Assembly: GCA_965207995.1 (NCBI GenBank)
Contig: CBDBNG010000001.1
Coordinates: forward strand, 372,001-436,000
DNA from: DAOUKH01 sp965207995
GTDB lineage: Bacteria > Chloroflexota > Dehalococcoidia > SHYB01
Direction of reading: 5' to 3'
Length of the DNA: 64,000 bases
This document shows positions 49,801 to 58,843 of this stretch, in pieces. Numbering within the stretch: position 1 is the stretch's first letter; each line of letters begins with the position of its first letter. The position numbers and the translations under genes are program-made. The notes below the pieces were generated by a model. It did no database searches. It was not told the origin of the DNA and saw only the letters and a program-made list of their open reading frames with translations.

Positions 49801-50247
49801 CTAGGCGTCCTCTCGCGCGGGCAGTCTCGGCCTGAATTGGGGCAGCGTGATCTCGTCCGTCACCCGCTCGAACACGACCTCCACCGCCATCCCAATGGCC
49901 ACGTCCTCCGGGGCGCACTCGACGATGTTGCTCACCAGCCGCACCGACGGGTCCTCCTCAAGCTCGACCAGCGCCACGACGTAGGGCGCCCGCTCCCGGA
50001 AGGCAGGATGGTAGACGTAGTGCGTCCGCGTCAGCGTGTAGACCCGTCCCCGCCCACTGACGACCTGCGGCGCGAGGTTCTCCGATAGGCAGCCGCGACA
50101 CCGGTGCTTCGGCGGATGGATGAACATCGCACAGTCCTTGCAACGAAGGATGGCGAGCTCGCCGCGCTTGGCCGCGTCCCAGAAGAATTGCGTCTCCCTA
50201 TTGGGCAAGGGGACCGGTCTCGGAGTGCTTGCTAGCGCCTCAGACAA
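49801..50247 (-). CDS. DUF35 OB-fold protein with zinc ribbon
   Basis: 148 residues from TTG 50247, with GGAG about 7 nt upstream. Rubredoxin-like zinc ribbon CKDCAMFIHPPKHRCRGC followed by an OB fold (GRGRVYTLTRTHYVYHPAF, PYVVALVELEEDPSVRLVSN). Such proteins are obligate partners of thiolase-like enzymes, binding the acyl-CoA. It lies 2 nt before the thiolase-like gene. Confidence 0.92.
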   Translation of the reverse strand: MSEALASTPRPVPLPNRETQFFWDAAKRGELAILRCKDCAMFIHPPKHRCRGCLSENLAPQVVSGRGRVYTLTRTHYVYHPAFRERAPYVVALVELEEDPSVRLVSNIVECAPEDVAIGMAVEVVFERVTDEITLPQFRPRLPAREDA

Positions 50248-50262
50248 AGGATGCTCCGCCGA

Positions 50263-52560
50263 CTACTCCGGCCACGCGATCACGCCGGCATCCCTGAGCC
50301 GCCGCGACTCGTCGCCGCCGTAGCCGAGCTCGTCCATGAGCTCCCTGGTGTGCTGACCCAAGACCGGAGGCGCCCCGAAGATCCGCCCCGGCGTCTCCGA
50401 AAAGTCGATGAGCCGGCCGAACTGCCGCATCTCGCCGTACTCGGGGTGCTGGTACGACGCCACCAGCCCGTTCGCTAGCAGGTCCTCGTCCCGGTGCCAC
50501 GCCTCGGCGGCGCGCGGGTCGCTGACCTCGCACGGCACGCTGGCGCCGTCCAACGCGGCGAACAGGTCTTCCGCCGTCCGCGCCGCGAACAGCGGCTCCA
50601 GCTCGGCACTGAGCGCCGCCGCATGCTCCGTGCGGCCCTCCGCCGTGCCGAACCGGGAGTCGCTGGCGAGCCAGCCCGCCCCGAGCGCCGACGTCAGCGC
50701 CCGCCACTGCCCCTCGTTGACGCACACCACCGCGACCCACCCGTCGCTCGCCTGATACAGCCGGTAGAGCGGCCCCAGGCCAGTCTGCGCCGCGTCGAGC
50801 CGGGGCCGCTCGAATGGGCCGTCGGGCCCGATGTAGACGTCCGAGTTGTAGTACAGCCCGCAGTTCAACAGATTGGTGTCGACGAACTGGCCTTCGCCGG
50901 TGCGCTCCCGGTGATAGAGCGCGAGCAGCACCCCGATCACCGACTGGAACGCGTTGCCCGTGTCGCACATCCCGAAGCGGTACCAGACCGGCGGATTGCC
51001 CTCGCCGCCCGCCTCCCACTCGCAGCCGCACATCGCCTGGAAGAGCTGGTCGAAGCCGGGCCACGACGCCCGCGGACCCGTGATCCCGTAGGCCGGCGTG
51101 TGACAATAGATGACGCTCGGGTTGAGCTCGCGCGCCGACTCGTAGTCGATGCCCAGCCGCTCCGCGACCCCCGGCCGCATGTTGTGGTGGATGACGTCGA
51201 CCCGCGCCATGAGCCGCCGCGCAATCTCGACGCCCTCCGGCCGCTTCAGGTCGACGGCGATCCCACGCTTGCCTCGCTGGCACCCATGAAACGGCTTCGT
51301 CGCGTGGCGCATCTGGTCGCCCTCGGTCGACTCCAGCTTGATCACGCTCGCCCCGAGGTCGCTCAGCACCATCGGCCCGAACGGCCCGGCGAGAAAATTC
51401 CCGAAGTCGAGCACCTCGACGCCCTTGAGCGCGTGCTTGCGCGTCGAGCCCGACAGCCTGGAACGCGGCGTCCCATCCAGCGACCCCAGCACCTCGTCCG
51501 TGTGCTGACCCAGGAGCGGCGCGGGACCCTGCACCCGCCCCGGCGTCTTGTGCAGCGTAAACGTGACCCCGGCTTGCTTCGTCTTCCCCACCACCGGGTC
51601 GTCGACCTCGACGACCATCCCGTTATGGATCATCTGCGGGTCCTCGAACGCCGCCGCCGCCGGCTGCACCGCCTGGATCGGCACGTCGCCGCTCCAGAAC
51701 GCGTCGAGAATCTCCTGTCTGGGCAGGGCGCGGAAGGCGGCGCGGAGCTTGGCGTCGGCCTCGTCACGCTCCTCCTGCGACATCGGCCGCTCGATGGGGT
51801 CGATCCCCAGCGTCTTCCACACGATGCTGCGGTCCTTGCCGCGGCCCCCGCCCATGTGCATCGAGTGCACCCACTCGCCATCGGCGCACTGGTAGATACT
51901 CGGCTGCGGCTCCTTCTCGATCCCGTACCACGACCCCGTCCGCTCGCCCCACTGCCACAGCTGCGTCGTGAACGCGAGCACCCCCTGGTACAGCGACGTC
52001 TCGACCCACTGACCCCGGCCGGTGACCTCGCGCACGTAGAGCGCTGCGGCCACCCCGGCGGCAACCAGATACGACGCCGCGATGCTCGGCATCGGCAGAT
52101 ACAGGAAGATCGGCCCCTCGCGCCAGCCGGGCTGCTCGTACTGCTGCCCCGACCGCGCCTGCACCAGCAGGTCGTAGCCGGGACGCCCCGCGCTCTTCGT
52201 CCCTCGCCCGTAGCCGGTGAGCGAGCAGTAGACCAGCCCCGGGTTGCGCGCCGCGACGTCGTCGTAGGCCAGGCCGAGCCGCGCCATCGTCCCCGGCGCG
52301 TGGCTCTCGATCAGCGCGTCGGCGGTGGCGGCGAGTTCGAGGAACCGCTCGCGGTCGCCGTCGCGCTTCAGGTCGAGCACGACGCTGCGCTTGCCCCGGT
52401 CCCACACCGTCCGCCCGCCGTAGCCGCGGAACGGCCCGCCCCCCGGCGGCTCGACCTTGATCACGTCGGCGCCCTGGTCGCTCAGCGTCATCGCCGCCAT
52501 CGGGCCGGCAACGCCGGAGGTCAGGTCGAGGATGCGTACGCCTTCGAGCGGGCCTGCCAT
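50263..52560 (-). CDS. Tandem-fused CaiB/BaiF CoA-transferase family III protein
   Basis: 765 residues with two CaiB domains (about 1-375 and 385-765), opening GVRILDLTSGVAGPMAAMTL and GVEVLDFGNFLAGPFGPMVL. As in the fusion at 665-3070, only the second half has the catalytic-type Asp (MCDTGNAFQSVIGVLLAL). The first reads PMPSIAASYLVAAGVAAALY. Start ATG 52560 lies where the domain begins; the frame stays open to 53130 in the antisense of coding sequence of the next gene. It is second in a four-gene operon with amidohydrolase, DUF35 and thiolase-like genes and probably makes the CoA ester used by them. Confidence 0.9.
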   Translation of the reverse strand: MAGPLEGVRILDLTSGVAGPMAAMTLSDQGADVIKVEPPGGGPFRGYGGRTVWDRGKRSVVLDLKRDGDRERFLELAATADALIESHAPGTMARLGLAYDDVAARNPGLVYCSLTGYGRGTKSAGRPGYDLLVQARSGQQYEQPGWREGPIFLYLPMPSIAASYLVAAGVAAALYVREVTGRGQWVETSLYQGVLAFTTQLWQWGERTGSWYGIEKEPQPSIYQCADGEWVHSMHMGGGRGKDRSIVWKTLGIDPIERPMSQEERDEADAKLRAAFRALPRQEILDAFWSGDVPIQAVQPAAAAFEDPQMIHNGMVVEVDDPVVGKTKQAGVTFTLHKTPGRVQGPAPLLGQHTDEVLGSLDGTPRSRLSGSTRKHALKGVEVLDFGNFLAGPFGPMVLSDLGASVIKLESTEGDQMRHATKPFHGCQRGKRGIAVDLKRPEGVEIARRLMARVDVIHHNMRPGVAERLGIDYESARELNPSVIYCHTPAYGITGPRASWPGFDQLFQAMCGCEWEAGGEGNPPVWYRFGMCDTGNAFQSVIGVLLALYHRERTGEGQFVDTNLLNCGLYYNSDVYIGPDGPFERPRLDAAQTGLGPLYRLYQASDGWVAVVCVNEGQWRALTSALGAGWLASDSRFGTAEGRTEHAAALSAELEPLFAARTAEDLFAALDGASVPCEVSDPRAAEAWHRDEDLLANGLVASYQHPEYGEMRQFGRLIDFSETPGRIFGAPPVLGQHTRELMDELGYGGDESRRLRDAGVIAWPE

Positions 52561-52583
52561 GCCGGTCTTCCGTCGACCCCGGC

Positions 52584-53744
52584 CTAAGCGAGGTTGTAGA
52601 CGGCCTCGGCGTTCTCCCGCGTGATCTTGCGGTACTCGTCCTCGGGCACGCCCTTGAGGCTGGCCGCCGCCCACTCGTGGCTGCGGGGCCACGTCGTGTC
52701 GGTATGCGGGTAGTCCGACTCCCACAGGATATTGTCGACGCCGATCAGCTCGCGCGCGAAGACCCCCGCCTCGTCGTGGATGAACGCCGCGTAGCACTGG
52801 CGGTGAAAGTAAAACGACGGCTTCTTGTCGAGCCGCGACTTCGTCCAGAAGCGGTGCTTGGTGAACGTATAGTCGCTCCGTTCCAGGAAGTACGGCAGCC
52901 AGCCGATCCCGCCCTCGCTGGACACGACCTTGAGCGTGGGGTGCCGCTCCAGGAGCCCGCCCCAGATGATCTCGCCCAGGAACTCGAAGCAGCTCAGCGG
53001 CGCGGCGGCGATGTACGCCTCCGCCTGGCCGGGCAGCGGATCGAGCAGCATCTGCGACGTCGCCCCGCCGGTCCGCGTCTGCCCCAGGTGGATGTTGATC
53101 GGCACGCCGTGCTCCTCGACGCTGCTCCACAGCGGGTCGAGGTCGGGGTGGATCAGCGCGAGGCAGCCCTCGACGAGCTGCGGCCGCCCCGGCACGCTCA
53201 GGCTCTTGACCCCCTTCGACGCGATCCGCTCGAACTCGGCGAGCGCCTTCGCCGGGTCGTACAGCGGCAGGATGGCGTGGCCCACGAGCCGGCCGGGCGC
53301 CGTCGCCTGGAACTCCTCAAGCAGCCAGTCGTTGTACGCCGAGAAGACCCAGTCCCGCAGCTCGGGGTCCTTGAGCGCCATGAACGCCTCGCCGCCGATG
53401 CCCGCCAGCGACGGAAAGCACATCTGGGTGAGCACGCCGTCGAGGTCCATGTCCCGCACCCGCTCGACGGGGTCGTAGCAGCCCGGCCGCATATCCTTGA
53501 AGCTCTGCGACTGCGACGTGAAGTCCTCGTAGCTCCGCCCCGCCATCACCGACAGCCCGTGGTTCGCCCGCAGCCGGTCCTCCACCCGCCACTTCTCCAG
53601 CCCCTCATCCACCACGATCGCCGGCGCCCGCTCCGCCAACCCCGCCGGCGCCCGCTCCGTCCACACCCCCGGCGGCTCAATAATGTGGTCATCCGCCGAC
53701 ACAAGGTCATTCACCCCATACGGCTCACTCGGAATCTCGATCAC
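52584..53744 (-). CDS. Amidohydrolase 2 family protein
   Basis: 386 residues from GTG 53744. I prefer it over ATG 53792 because a TATAGT hexamer (53781-53786 minus) lies between the two, so ATG 53792 would not be transcribed; GAGGGG is 4 nt upstream of the GTG. TIM barrel with SADDHIIEPPGVW (metal-site start), INIHLGQTR (His), SSEGGIGWLPYFLERSDYTF and ILWESDYPHTDTTWP (Asp). Family members are decarboxylases or hydrolases of aromatic and other acids. First gene of the minus-strand operon. Confidence 0.88.
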   Translation of the reverse strand: MIEIPSEPYGVNDLVSADDHIIEPPGVWTERAPAGLAERAPAIVVDEGLEKWRVEDRLRANHGLSVMAGRSYEDFTSQSQSFKDMRPGCYDPVERVRDMDLDGVLTQMCFPSLAGIGGEAFMALKDPELRDWVFSAYNDWLLEEFQATAPGRLVGHAILPLYDPAKALAEFERIASKGVKSLSVPGRPQLVEGCLALIHPDLDPLWSSVEEHGVPINIHLGQTRTGGATSQMLLDPLPGQAEAYIAAAPLSCFEFLGEIIWGGLLERHPTLKVVSSEGGIGWLPYFLERSDYTFTKHRFWTKSRLDKKPSFYFHRQCYAAFIHDEAGVFARELIGVDNILWESDYPHTDTTWPRSHEWAAASLKGVPEDEYRKITRENAEAVYNLA

Positions 53745-53804
53745 CGCGCCCCTCTCTCCGCCGGAATCGGCACGGCGGCTACTATAGCGCATCGCGATCT
53801 TCTC

Positions 53805-54115
53805 CCACTCCCTCCCACCTCTCCCCCTCTGGCGGAGACTGAGAGAGGGCCGGGGGGACATCTACCCAACTCGTCCCCCGCAGGGGGACCACCTTAAACC
53901 TCTCCCCCTCTGGGGGAGACTGAGAGAGGGCCGGGGCGGGGCATCCACCCAAACTCGCCCCCCAAAGGGGGACCACCTTAAACCTCTCCCCCTCTGGGGG
54001 AGACTGAGAGAGGGCCGGGGCGGGGCATCTACCCAAACTCGTCCCCCAAAGGGGGACCACCTTAAACCTCTCCCCCTTTGGGGGAGACTGAGAGAGGGTC
54101 GGGCGGGGTGGCCCC
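53805..54115. repeat. Repeat block with three near-tandem 80-bp units
   Basis: No gene. Four CTCCCCCTCTGG(G/C)GGAGA hairpins (near 53822, 53902, 53990, 54071) are separated by GGCCGGGGCGGGGCATC and CCCCCAAAGGGGGACCACC linkers; the last three units are near-identical, so they arose by local duplication. Confidence 0.85.
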
Positions 54116-54197
54116 CTCACCACCACCAGCCGCCACCCAACGCCGCCACCCGCCCCCAACCACCCGTGGTACATTTCCCCACCATGAGGCCGACCCC

Positions 54198-54971
54198 ATG
54201 ACCCCAACCGACGCCAGCGACTCCGCCCGCCGGCAGTTCGGCCCCGCCGCCGCCGCCTACGCCGCCAGCACCTACCACGCCGCGGGCCCCGACCTCGCCG
54301 CGCTCGTCGACGCCGCCCAGCCCACCGCCGCCGACCGTGCCCTCGACATCGGCTGCGGCGCCGGCCACACCGCCCTCGCCCTTGCCCCCCTCGTCCGCGA
54401 CGTCGTCGCCTGCGACGTCACCGACGCCATGCTCGATCAAGCCCGCGACCTCGCCCGCGAGCGCGGCGCGGCCAACGTCTCATTCCTCGCCGCCGACGCC
54501 GCCTCGCTCCCCCTCGACGACGACGCCTTCGACCTCGTCGCCTGCCGCGTCGCCGCCCACCACTTTCACGACGTCCGCTCCGCCGTCGCCGAGATGGCCC
54601 GCGTCCTCGCTCCCGGCGGACGCCTCCTCATCATCGACTCCTACACCCCCGCCGACCCGCCGGAGACCGACGCCGTCCTCGACCGCATCGAGCGCCTGCG
54701 CGACGCCAGCCACGTCCGCGACTACCTACTAGAAGAATGGGAGGCCATGCTCGCCGAGGTCGGCCTCACCGCCGAGTTCCTCGGCTTCTGGAACATGCGC
54801 ATGCCCTTCGACGACTGGACCGGCCGCATGCACACCCCGCCCGACAACGTCGCCGCCCTGCGAGAAACCATGGACGCCGCCCCCGCCGACGTCCGCGCCC
54901 GCCTCGGCATCCTCCCCAACGCCTACGACCTCAACATCCCCCTCGTGCTGCTAAGGGCGGAGTGGGGGTAG
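54198..54971 (+). CDS. SAM-dependent methyltransferase, UbiE/type-11 like
   Basis: 257 residues from ATG 54198. SAM motif LDIGCGAGHTALALAP near residue 52, CDVTDAMLDQARDLA, AADAASLPLDDDAFDLVACR and LAPGGRLLIIDSYTP, the arrangement of methyltransferase type 11 proteins. The C-terminal part has PFDDWTGRMHTPPDNVAALRE. Substrate unknown. Its stop lies 5 nt from the convergent end of the large membrane-protein gene. Confidence 0.88.
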   Translation: MTPTDASDSARRQFGPAAAAYAASTYHAAGPDLAALVDAAQPTAADRALDIGCGAGHTALALAPLVRDVVACDVTDAMLDQARDLARERGAANVSFLAADAASLPLDDDAFDLVACRVAAHHFHDVRSAVAEMARVLAPGGRLLIIDSYTPADPPETDAVLDRIERLRDASHVRDYLLEEWEAMLAEVGLTAEFLGFWNMRMPFDDWTGRMHTPPDNVAALRETMDAAPADVRARLGILPNAYDLNIPLVLLRAEWG

Positions 54972-54976
54972 GCAGG

Positions 54977-57649
54977 CTACTCGTCGGCATCCACGACATG
55001 ACGAGCTCGCGTTGGATCTGCGACACGGAACCCTACGCGGGCTACTGCACGAATCAATACGTGTGCCTGGAGTTTCCGCAACTTCGCCGCTCTATCAGGT
55101 TCGTCGGGGAAATGGTTGGCGTTCGCGTCCAAGAGCTTCTTTGCTATATCCGCGGAGACCTCGGTGACTTCGACAGTCAGGTCGTTGTCCTTCTCGGCCT
55201 GTGCGCGCACAAACAATCCCCAACTCTTTGGCTCGACGATGTATAGCTGCCGAACGTCGTTCTCCCCGGCGAAGAGGACGGTGTGCCCGAGGTACCGTGC
55301 CACTACCGCAGGCCAACCGGCCTCCTGCCAGATCGGCTCGTACCCGCCGGGTGAATCTACCGAAAGCTCGCCGATGATGTTGCTCCAATCCCCTATCAGC
55401 AACACTAACAGCTCACTCTGTGGACGAAGGCCTTCACGAGCGTCATCAATCGCCCGCAGCAACTCATCCGAAGAGTTCAATCGGGATGTCACCGTGCGTG
55501 GCCCGTCGAACGCATCGCGAAATGACTTGACGATGTCCCTCGTGAGGCCCTGGCCAAGCGGGCCGCCCCTAAGCGGTTCATAGTGAGTCCGGGCCTGCTT
55601 CGGCACCTCGGCAAGGAATTCCTTCGGCACAAGACCTCCCACCTCTCGTGCTTTAGGACCATCTAGTGCGTCGCTGTCCAAATGAAGGAACGCCTCCGCT
55701 CGCTTAAACAGATGCTCGATACTGCTGGTACCGACTGCCGAGGCATGCACGCCAGCCTTGAATTCCGTGACCTTGTCTGTGCTGAGTTGCCAGCTGGCGA
55801 CGTCAAGATCTTTGCTCACTTCATCCCTCCTCACCGCGTCTTCTAGCGCGGCGACGGCAAGTTCATTCCGCTTGTCTACATCGACTTCCGACGAGGGCAA
55901 CACATGGCGGCCAAGGCGGTCTGAGTTCTCCGTGAACCAATCCAGCACCTGCTTAGCCCTTCCCCTTAGGTCAAGCGGCGGCATCGAGTCGGTGGTGAGT
56001 TCCAGCAGACCCACGCAAAAGAGTGTCAGAGGGTACCGCTCGGGCTGAATCATCCGCGCTTCGAGATGTTCAGCATCCTCCATTTCCCATTGCGACCAAA
56101 GAGACACCTCAGAGCGCTCCTCCGCAAATAGTGCTTGAGCAAGGTCCTGCGCTAGCTGCCCGGGTCCGCTGTATTTCCCGATGGCGGCCTGAAGATACGG
56201 GCTCGGATCGTCGATGCCACCCGCTTCGGCAAGTACCACGGCGCGTCCGCCGAGACCCATCAGGGCAATCCGATAGTCCTGCTCAATACGCTCGTAGAGT
56301 TCCGTTGACTCCGTCTTTCGCCAGCTCTCAACACCCCAGTGAGAACCGATGGTTCGGAGAAACCCATCAAATCCAGTCTGGAGTCGCTCGAAATCGCCAG
56401 GGAGCTTTGCGCGCATTGAATCGGACAGCAAGCGCTCTTGGTGCCGTTCCATCTCGATTATGTAGGGGTGTGCCTCCCTCGCAGACACACCAAGGAGGGG
56501 TCCCCACGCTACCTCGCAGACTCGATCGCGGAAGATCTCGCGCAACCCGCCATTACCGAGTCGGGTCGCGATTCTATAGTTCCACCGGTAACCTTCTAGG
56601 GCAGCTGTGAACAACTCCCCGCAGCGCCGACGCACACCGGTGCTTAGGAGCCAGTAGTCGAGTTTCAAGAGGGCTATGGAATAATCTCGACCATCTCGGC
56701 GGATGACTTCCTCGCGGAACGTATAGAGGTTGCGTCCGAGCCCGCTTAGCGGCGGCCACTGGGCTTGGGAACCAGGAGCGCCCCACCCAATCCCTCTGCG
56801 CTCGATCTCGTCCATAGCGTGCTCGACTAGCTCCTCCAACGAGGTCAAGGTTCGCTCGAATTCGCCGTGTCGTTGCTCTGCCATCGCCCTTCGTCCGTCA
56901 TCCAGCAAGGCCCGGATCGCCTCGTCCGCCAAGTCCTCGCCAGCAGCAGGGAACGCGTACGCCAAGTCGGTGGCGCCATTCTTCAGACCAGGAGACACCT
57001 GTTGCAGCTGCCGCAGAAAGTTCTGAACCGTGCCCCTCACGTCCCGCCTGTTGACGTCGCGTCGCAACTCCAGCCATTGTTCGGGGCGGCTAAGGGCCAG
57101 CGCCTTTTCGAACAGGACCAGCGCAGATGCCAGGTTGCCGAAGAAGGCACCCACTGCCATGAGGGTTAGGTTGCGCAATCCTGGCACCGTGTCGGTAGCC
57201 AGCGCGCCTCCAACAAACCTCTCTGCGAGCAAGACTCCACCGGTTAGCCCCACAGCAGCGATGCTGCTCCAGAAGATACGCCGCACCCACGAACGGCTGA
57301 CATATTCGCCGTACATCCGGTCGTCGGCGTCCCGTCTGTTGCTTACACCCTGCATCACGAAGAGCGTGACTGCCAGCGTGAGCGCCGCGATGGCAGCCTG
57401 GGCACCAAGTAAGGGGCCGAGCAGTGCTGCCGAATCGCTGGCCTCCGGCAGCCAACCGAGGGCTGGCGTTTTGAATGACACAGCCGCACCAACGCCAGCA
57501 GTGATTACGGCAGCAATGAAGACCCGGGTCTTGGTGCCAGAAGTCTTCTTGGCACCGTAGGCTGCGACCCCCGCCGCGACAACCCTAAAGCTTGGCGGCA
57601 GGACGGTGCTTGCCTTCGCAAGCAGCCGCATCATTCGAGAAACCAACAC
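54977..57649 (-). CDS. Large membrane-anchored protein of unknown function
   Basis: 890 residues from GTG 57649 (ATG 57634 or 57631 also possible; no clear ribosome-binding site). The N-terminal 190 residues hold about five hydrophobic helices (VFIAAVITAGVGAAVSF, LLGAQAAIAALTLAVTLFVM, IFWSSIAAVGLTGGVLLAERF, LMAVGAFFGNLASALVLFEKA). The remaining 700 are soluble, helical and charged, without recognisable domains. The first part vaguely recalls DUF2254. GC content is clearly lower than in leuD and the methyltransferase beside it, so it looks like an accessory gene inserted after leuD. Function unknown. Confidence 0.7.
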   Translation of the reverse strand: MLVSRMMRLLAKASTVLPPSFRVVAAGVAAYGAKKTSGTKTRVFIAAVITAGVGAAVSFKTPALGWLPEASDSAALLGPLLGAQAAIAALTLAVTLFVMQGVSNRRDADDRMYGEYVSRSWVRRIFWSSIAAVGLTGGVLLAERFVGGALATDTVPGLRNLTLMAVGAFFGNLASALVLFEKALALSRPEQWLELRRDVNRRDVRGTVQNFLRQLQQVSPGLKNGATDLAYAFPAAGEDLADEAIRALLDDGRRAMAEQRHGEFERTLTSLEELVEHAMDEIERRGIGWGAPGSQAQWPPLSGLGRNLYTFREEVIRRDGRDYSIALLKLDYWLLSTGVRRRCGELFTAALEGYRWNYRIATRLGNGGLREIFRDRVCEVAWGPLLGVSAREAHPYIIEMERHQERLLSDSMRAKLPGDFERLQTGFDGFLRTIGSHWGVESWRKTESTELYERIEQDYRIALMGLGGRAVVLAEAGGIDDPSPYLQAAIGKYSGPGQLAQDLAQALFAEERSEVSLWSQWEMEDAEHLEARMIQPERYPLTLFCVGLLELTTDSMPPLDLRGRAKQVLDWFTENSDRLGRHVLPSSEVDVDKRNELAVAALEDAVRRDEVSKDLDVASWQLSTDKVTEFKAGVHASAVGTSSIEHLFKRAEAFLHLDSDALDGPKAREVGGLVPKEFLAEVPKQARTHYEPLRGGPLGQGLTRDIVKSFRDAFDGPRTVTSRLNSSDELLRAIDDAREGLRPQSELLVLLIGDWSNIIGELSVDSPGGYEPIWQEAGWPAVVARYLGHTVLFAGENDVRQLYIVEPKSWGLFVRAQAEKDNDLTVEVTEVSADIAKKLLDANANHFPDEPDRAAKLRKLQAHVLIRAVARVGFRVADPTRARHVVDADE

Positions 57650-57665
57650 TGGGACGTCTGCCGGT

Positions 57666-58259
57666 CTACCCGATCCCCCGCGCGCGCTCGTACGCCGCGA
57701 TCTTGTCCTCGTGCTGGAGGGTGAGGCCGATGTCGTCGAGGCCGTTGAGGAGGGAGTGGCGGCGGAAGTCGTCGATCTCGAAGGCGATGGTCGCGCCGTC
57801 GGAGTCGGAGATCGTCTGCGCTTCGAGGTCGACGGTGGGGCGGTAGTCGTTGCCGGGGGCGGCCTTCTCCATCAGCCCGCGGACCTCCGCCTCGTCGAGC
57901 GTGATGGTGAGGAGGCCGTTCTGGAAGCAGTTGTTGCGGAAGATGTCGGCGAAGCTTGGCGCGATGATTGCGCGGAAACCGTAGTCGTTCAGCGCCCACG
58001 GCGCATGCTCCCGCGACGACCCGCACCCGAAGTTGCGCCCCGCGATCAGGATGCTCGCCCCCTCGTAGGACGGATGGTTGAGCTCGAACTCCGGGTTCGG
58101 CGAGCCGTCGTCCAGGAAGCGCCAATCGAAGAAGAGCGCATCGTCATACCCCGTCCGCGTGATTCGCTTCAGGAACTGCTTCGGGATCACCTGGTCCGTA
58201 TCCACATCGTCCCGGTCGAGGACGGCCGCCAGGCCGGTATGGGTCGTGAACGCTCTCAT
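57666..58259 (-). CDS. leuD: 3-isopropylmalate dehydratase small subunit
   Basis: 197 residues, normal LeuD length. Motifs: DDVDTDQVIPKQFLKRI, ILIAGRNFGCGSSREHAPWA, PSFADIFRNNCFQNGLL and DDFRRHSLLNGLDDIGLTL. Second step of leucine synthesis together with LeuC, which is not in the window. ATG 58259 follows GGAGGAG at 7 nt; TAAGAT at 58293-58298 (minus) is the likely -10. Confidence 0.96.
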   Translation of the reverse strand: MRAFTTHTGLAAVLDRDDVDTDQVIPKQFLKRITRTGYDDALFFDWRFLDDGSPNPEFELNHPSYEGASILIAGRNFGCGSSREHAPWALNDYGFRAIIAPSFADIFRNNCFQNGLLTITLDEAEVRGLMEKAAPGNDYRPTVDLEAQTISDSDGATIAFEIDDFRRHSLLNGLDDIGLTLQHEDKIAAYERARGIG

Positions 58260-58289
58260 CTCAGGGCTCCTCCGCGTCTGCGCGCTCCC

Positions 58290-58843
58290 TCCATCTTAGC
58301 CGAACCGCCTGCGGGGCGGCGTCTCCCCTCTCCTCCCCTGTAGGGGCGCGTCGCGACGCGCCCGTCCCCCTCATCACCACCACGAACGGCCCACCACCAC
58401 CGACCACTCCCAACACCCGAGGGGCGGGGCGTCACCTTAAACCTCCCCCGGCAGGGGGACACCTTAAACCTCTCCCCCTCTGGGGGAGACTGAGAGAGGG
58501 CCGGCGGGGCACTACACCTTAACCTTCCCCCGCAGGGGGACACCTTAAACCTCCCTCCCTCTGGGAGGGACTGAGGGCGGGCACGCGTCGGAGGCGCGGC
58601 GCTGGGAGGTCTTCACCCTCTCCCGCGGGGAGAGGGCGGGGGCGGGGCGGTCTCCCTCTTCTCCCCTGTAGGGGCGCGTCGCGACGCGCCCGTCCCCCCG
58701 CATCACCACCACTCGCCCACCGCCACCGACCACCCCCAACACCCGAGGGGCGGGCGCTACACCTTAACCTTCCCCCGCCAGGGGGACACCTTAAACCTCT
58801 CCCCCTCTGGGGGAGACTGAGAGAGGGCCGGGGCGGGGTCCGC
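58290..58843. repeat. Dense intergenic palindromic repeats
   Basis: About 550 bases with no gene. Two GTAGGGGCGCGTCGCGACGC hairpins (58341 and 58670), two CTCCCCCTCTGGGGGAGA units (58471 and 58800), CCTCCCTCTGGGAGGGACTG near 58552, CCCTCTCCCGCGGGGAGAGGG near 58617 and CCCCCGCAGGGGGACACC linkers. The segments 58390-58470 and 58710-58800 are near copies of each other. Confidence 0.85.

Noticed and set aside
52561..53130. N-terminal extension of the tandem CaiB frame to 53130
   Set aside because: It overlaps the amidohydrolase gene out of frame, is Arg/Ala-rich, and the CaiB domain starts exactly at ATG 52560.
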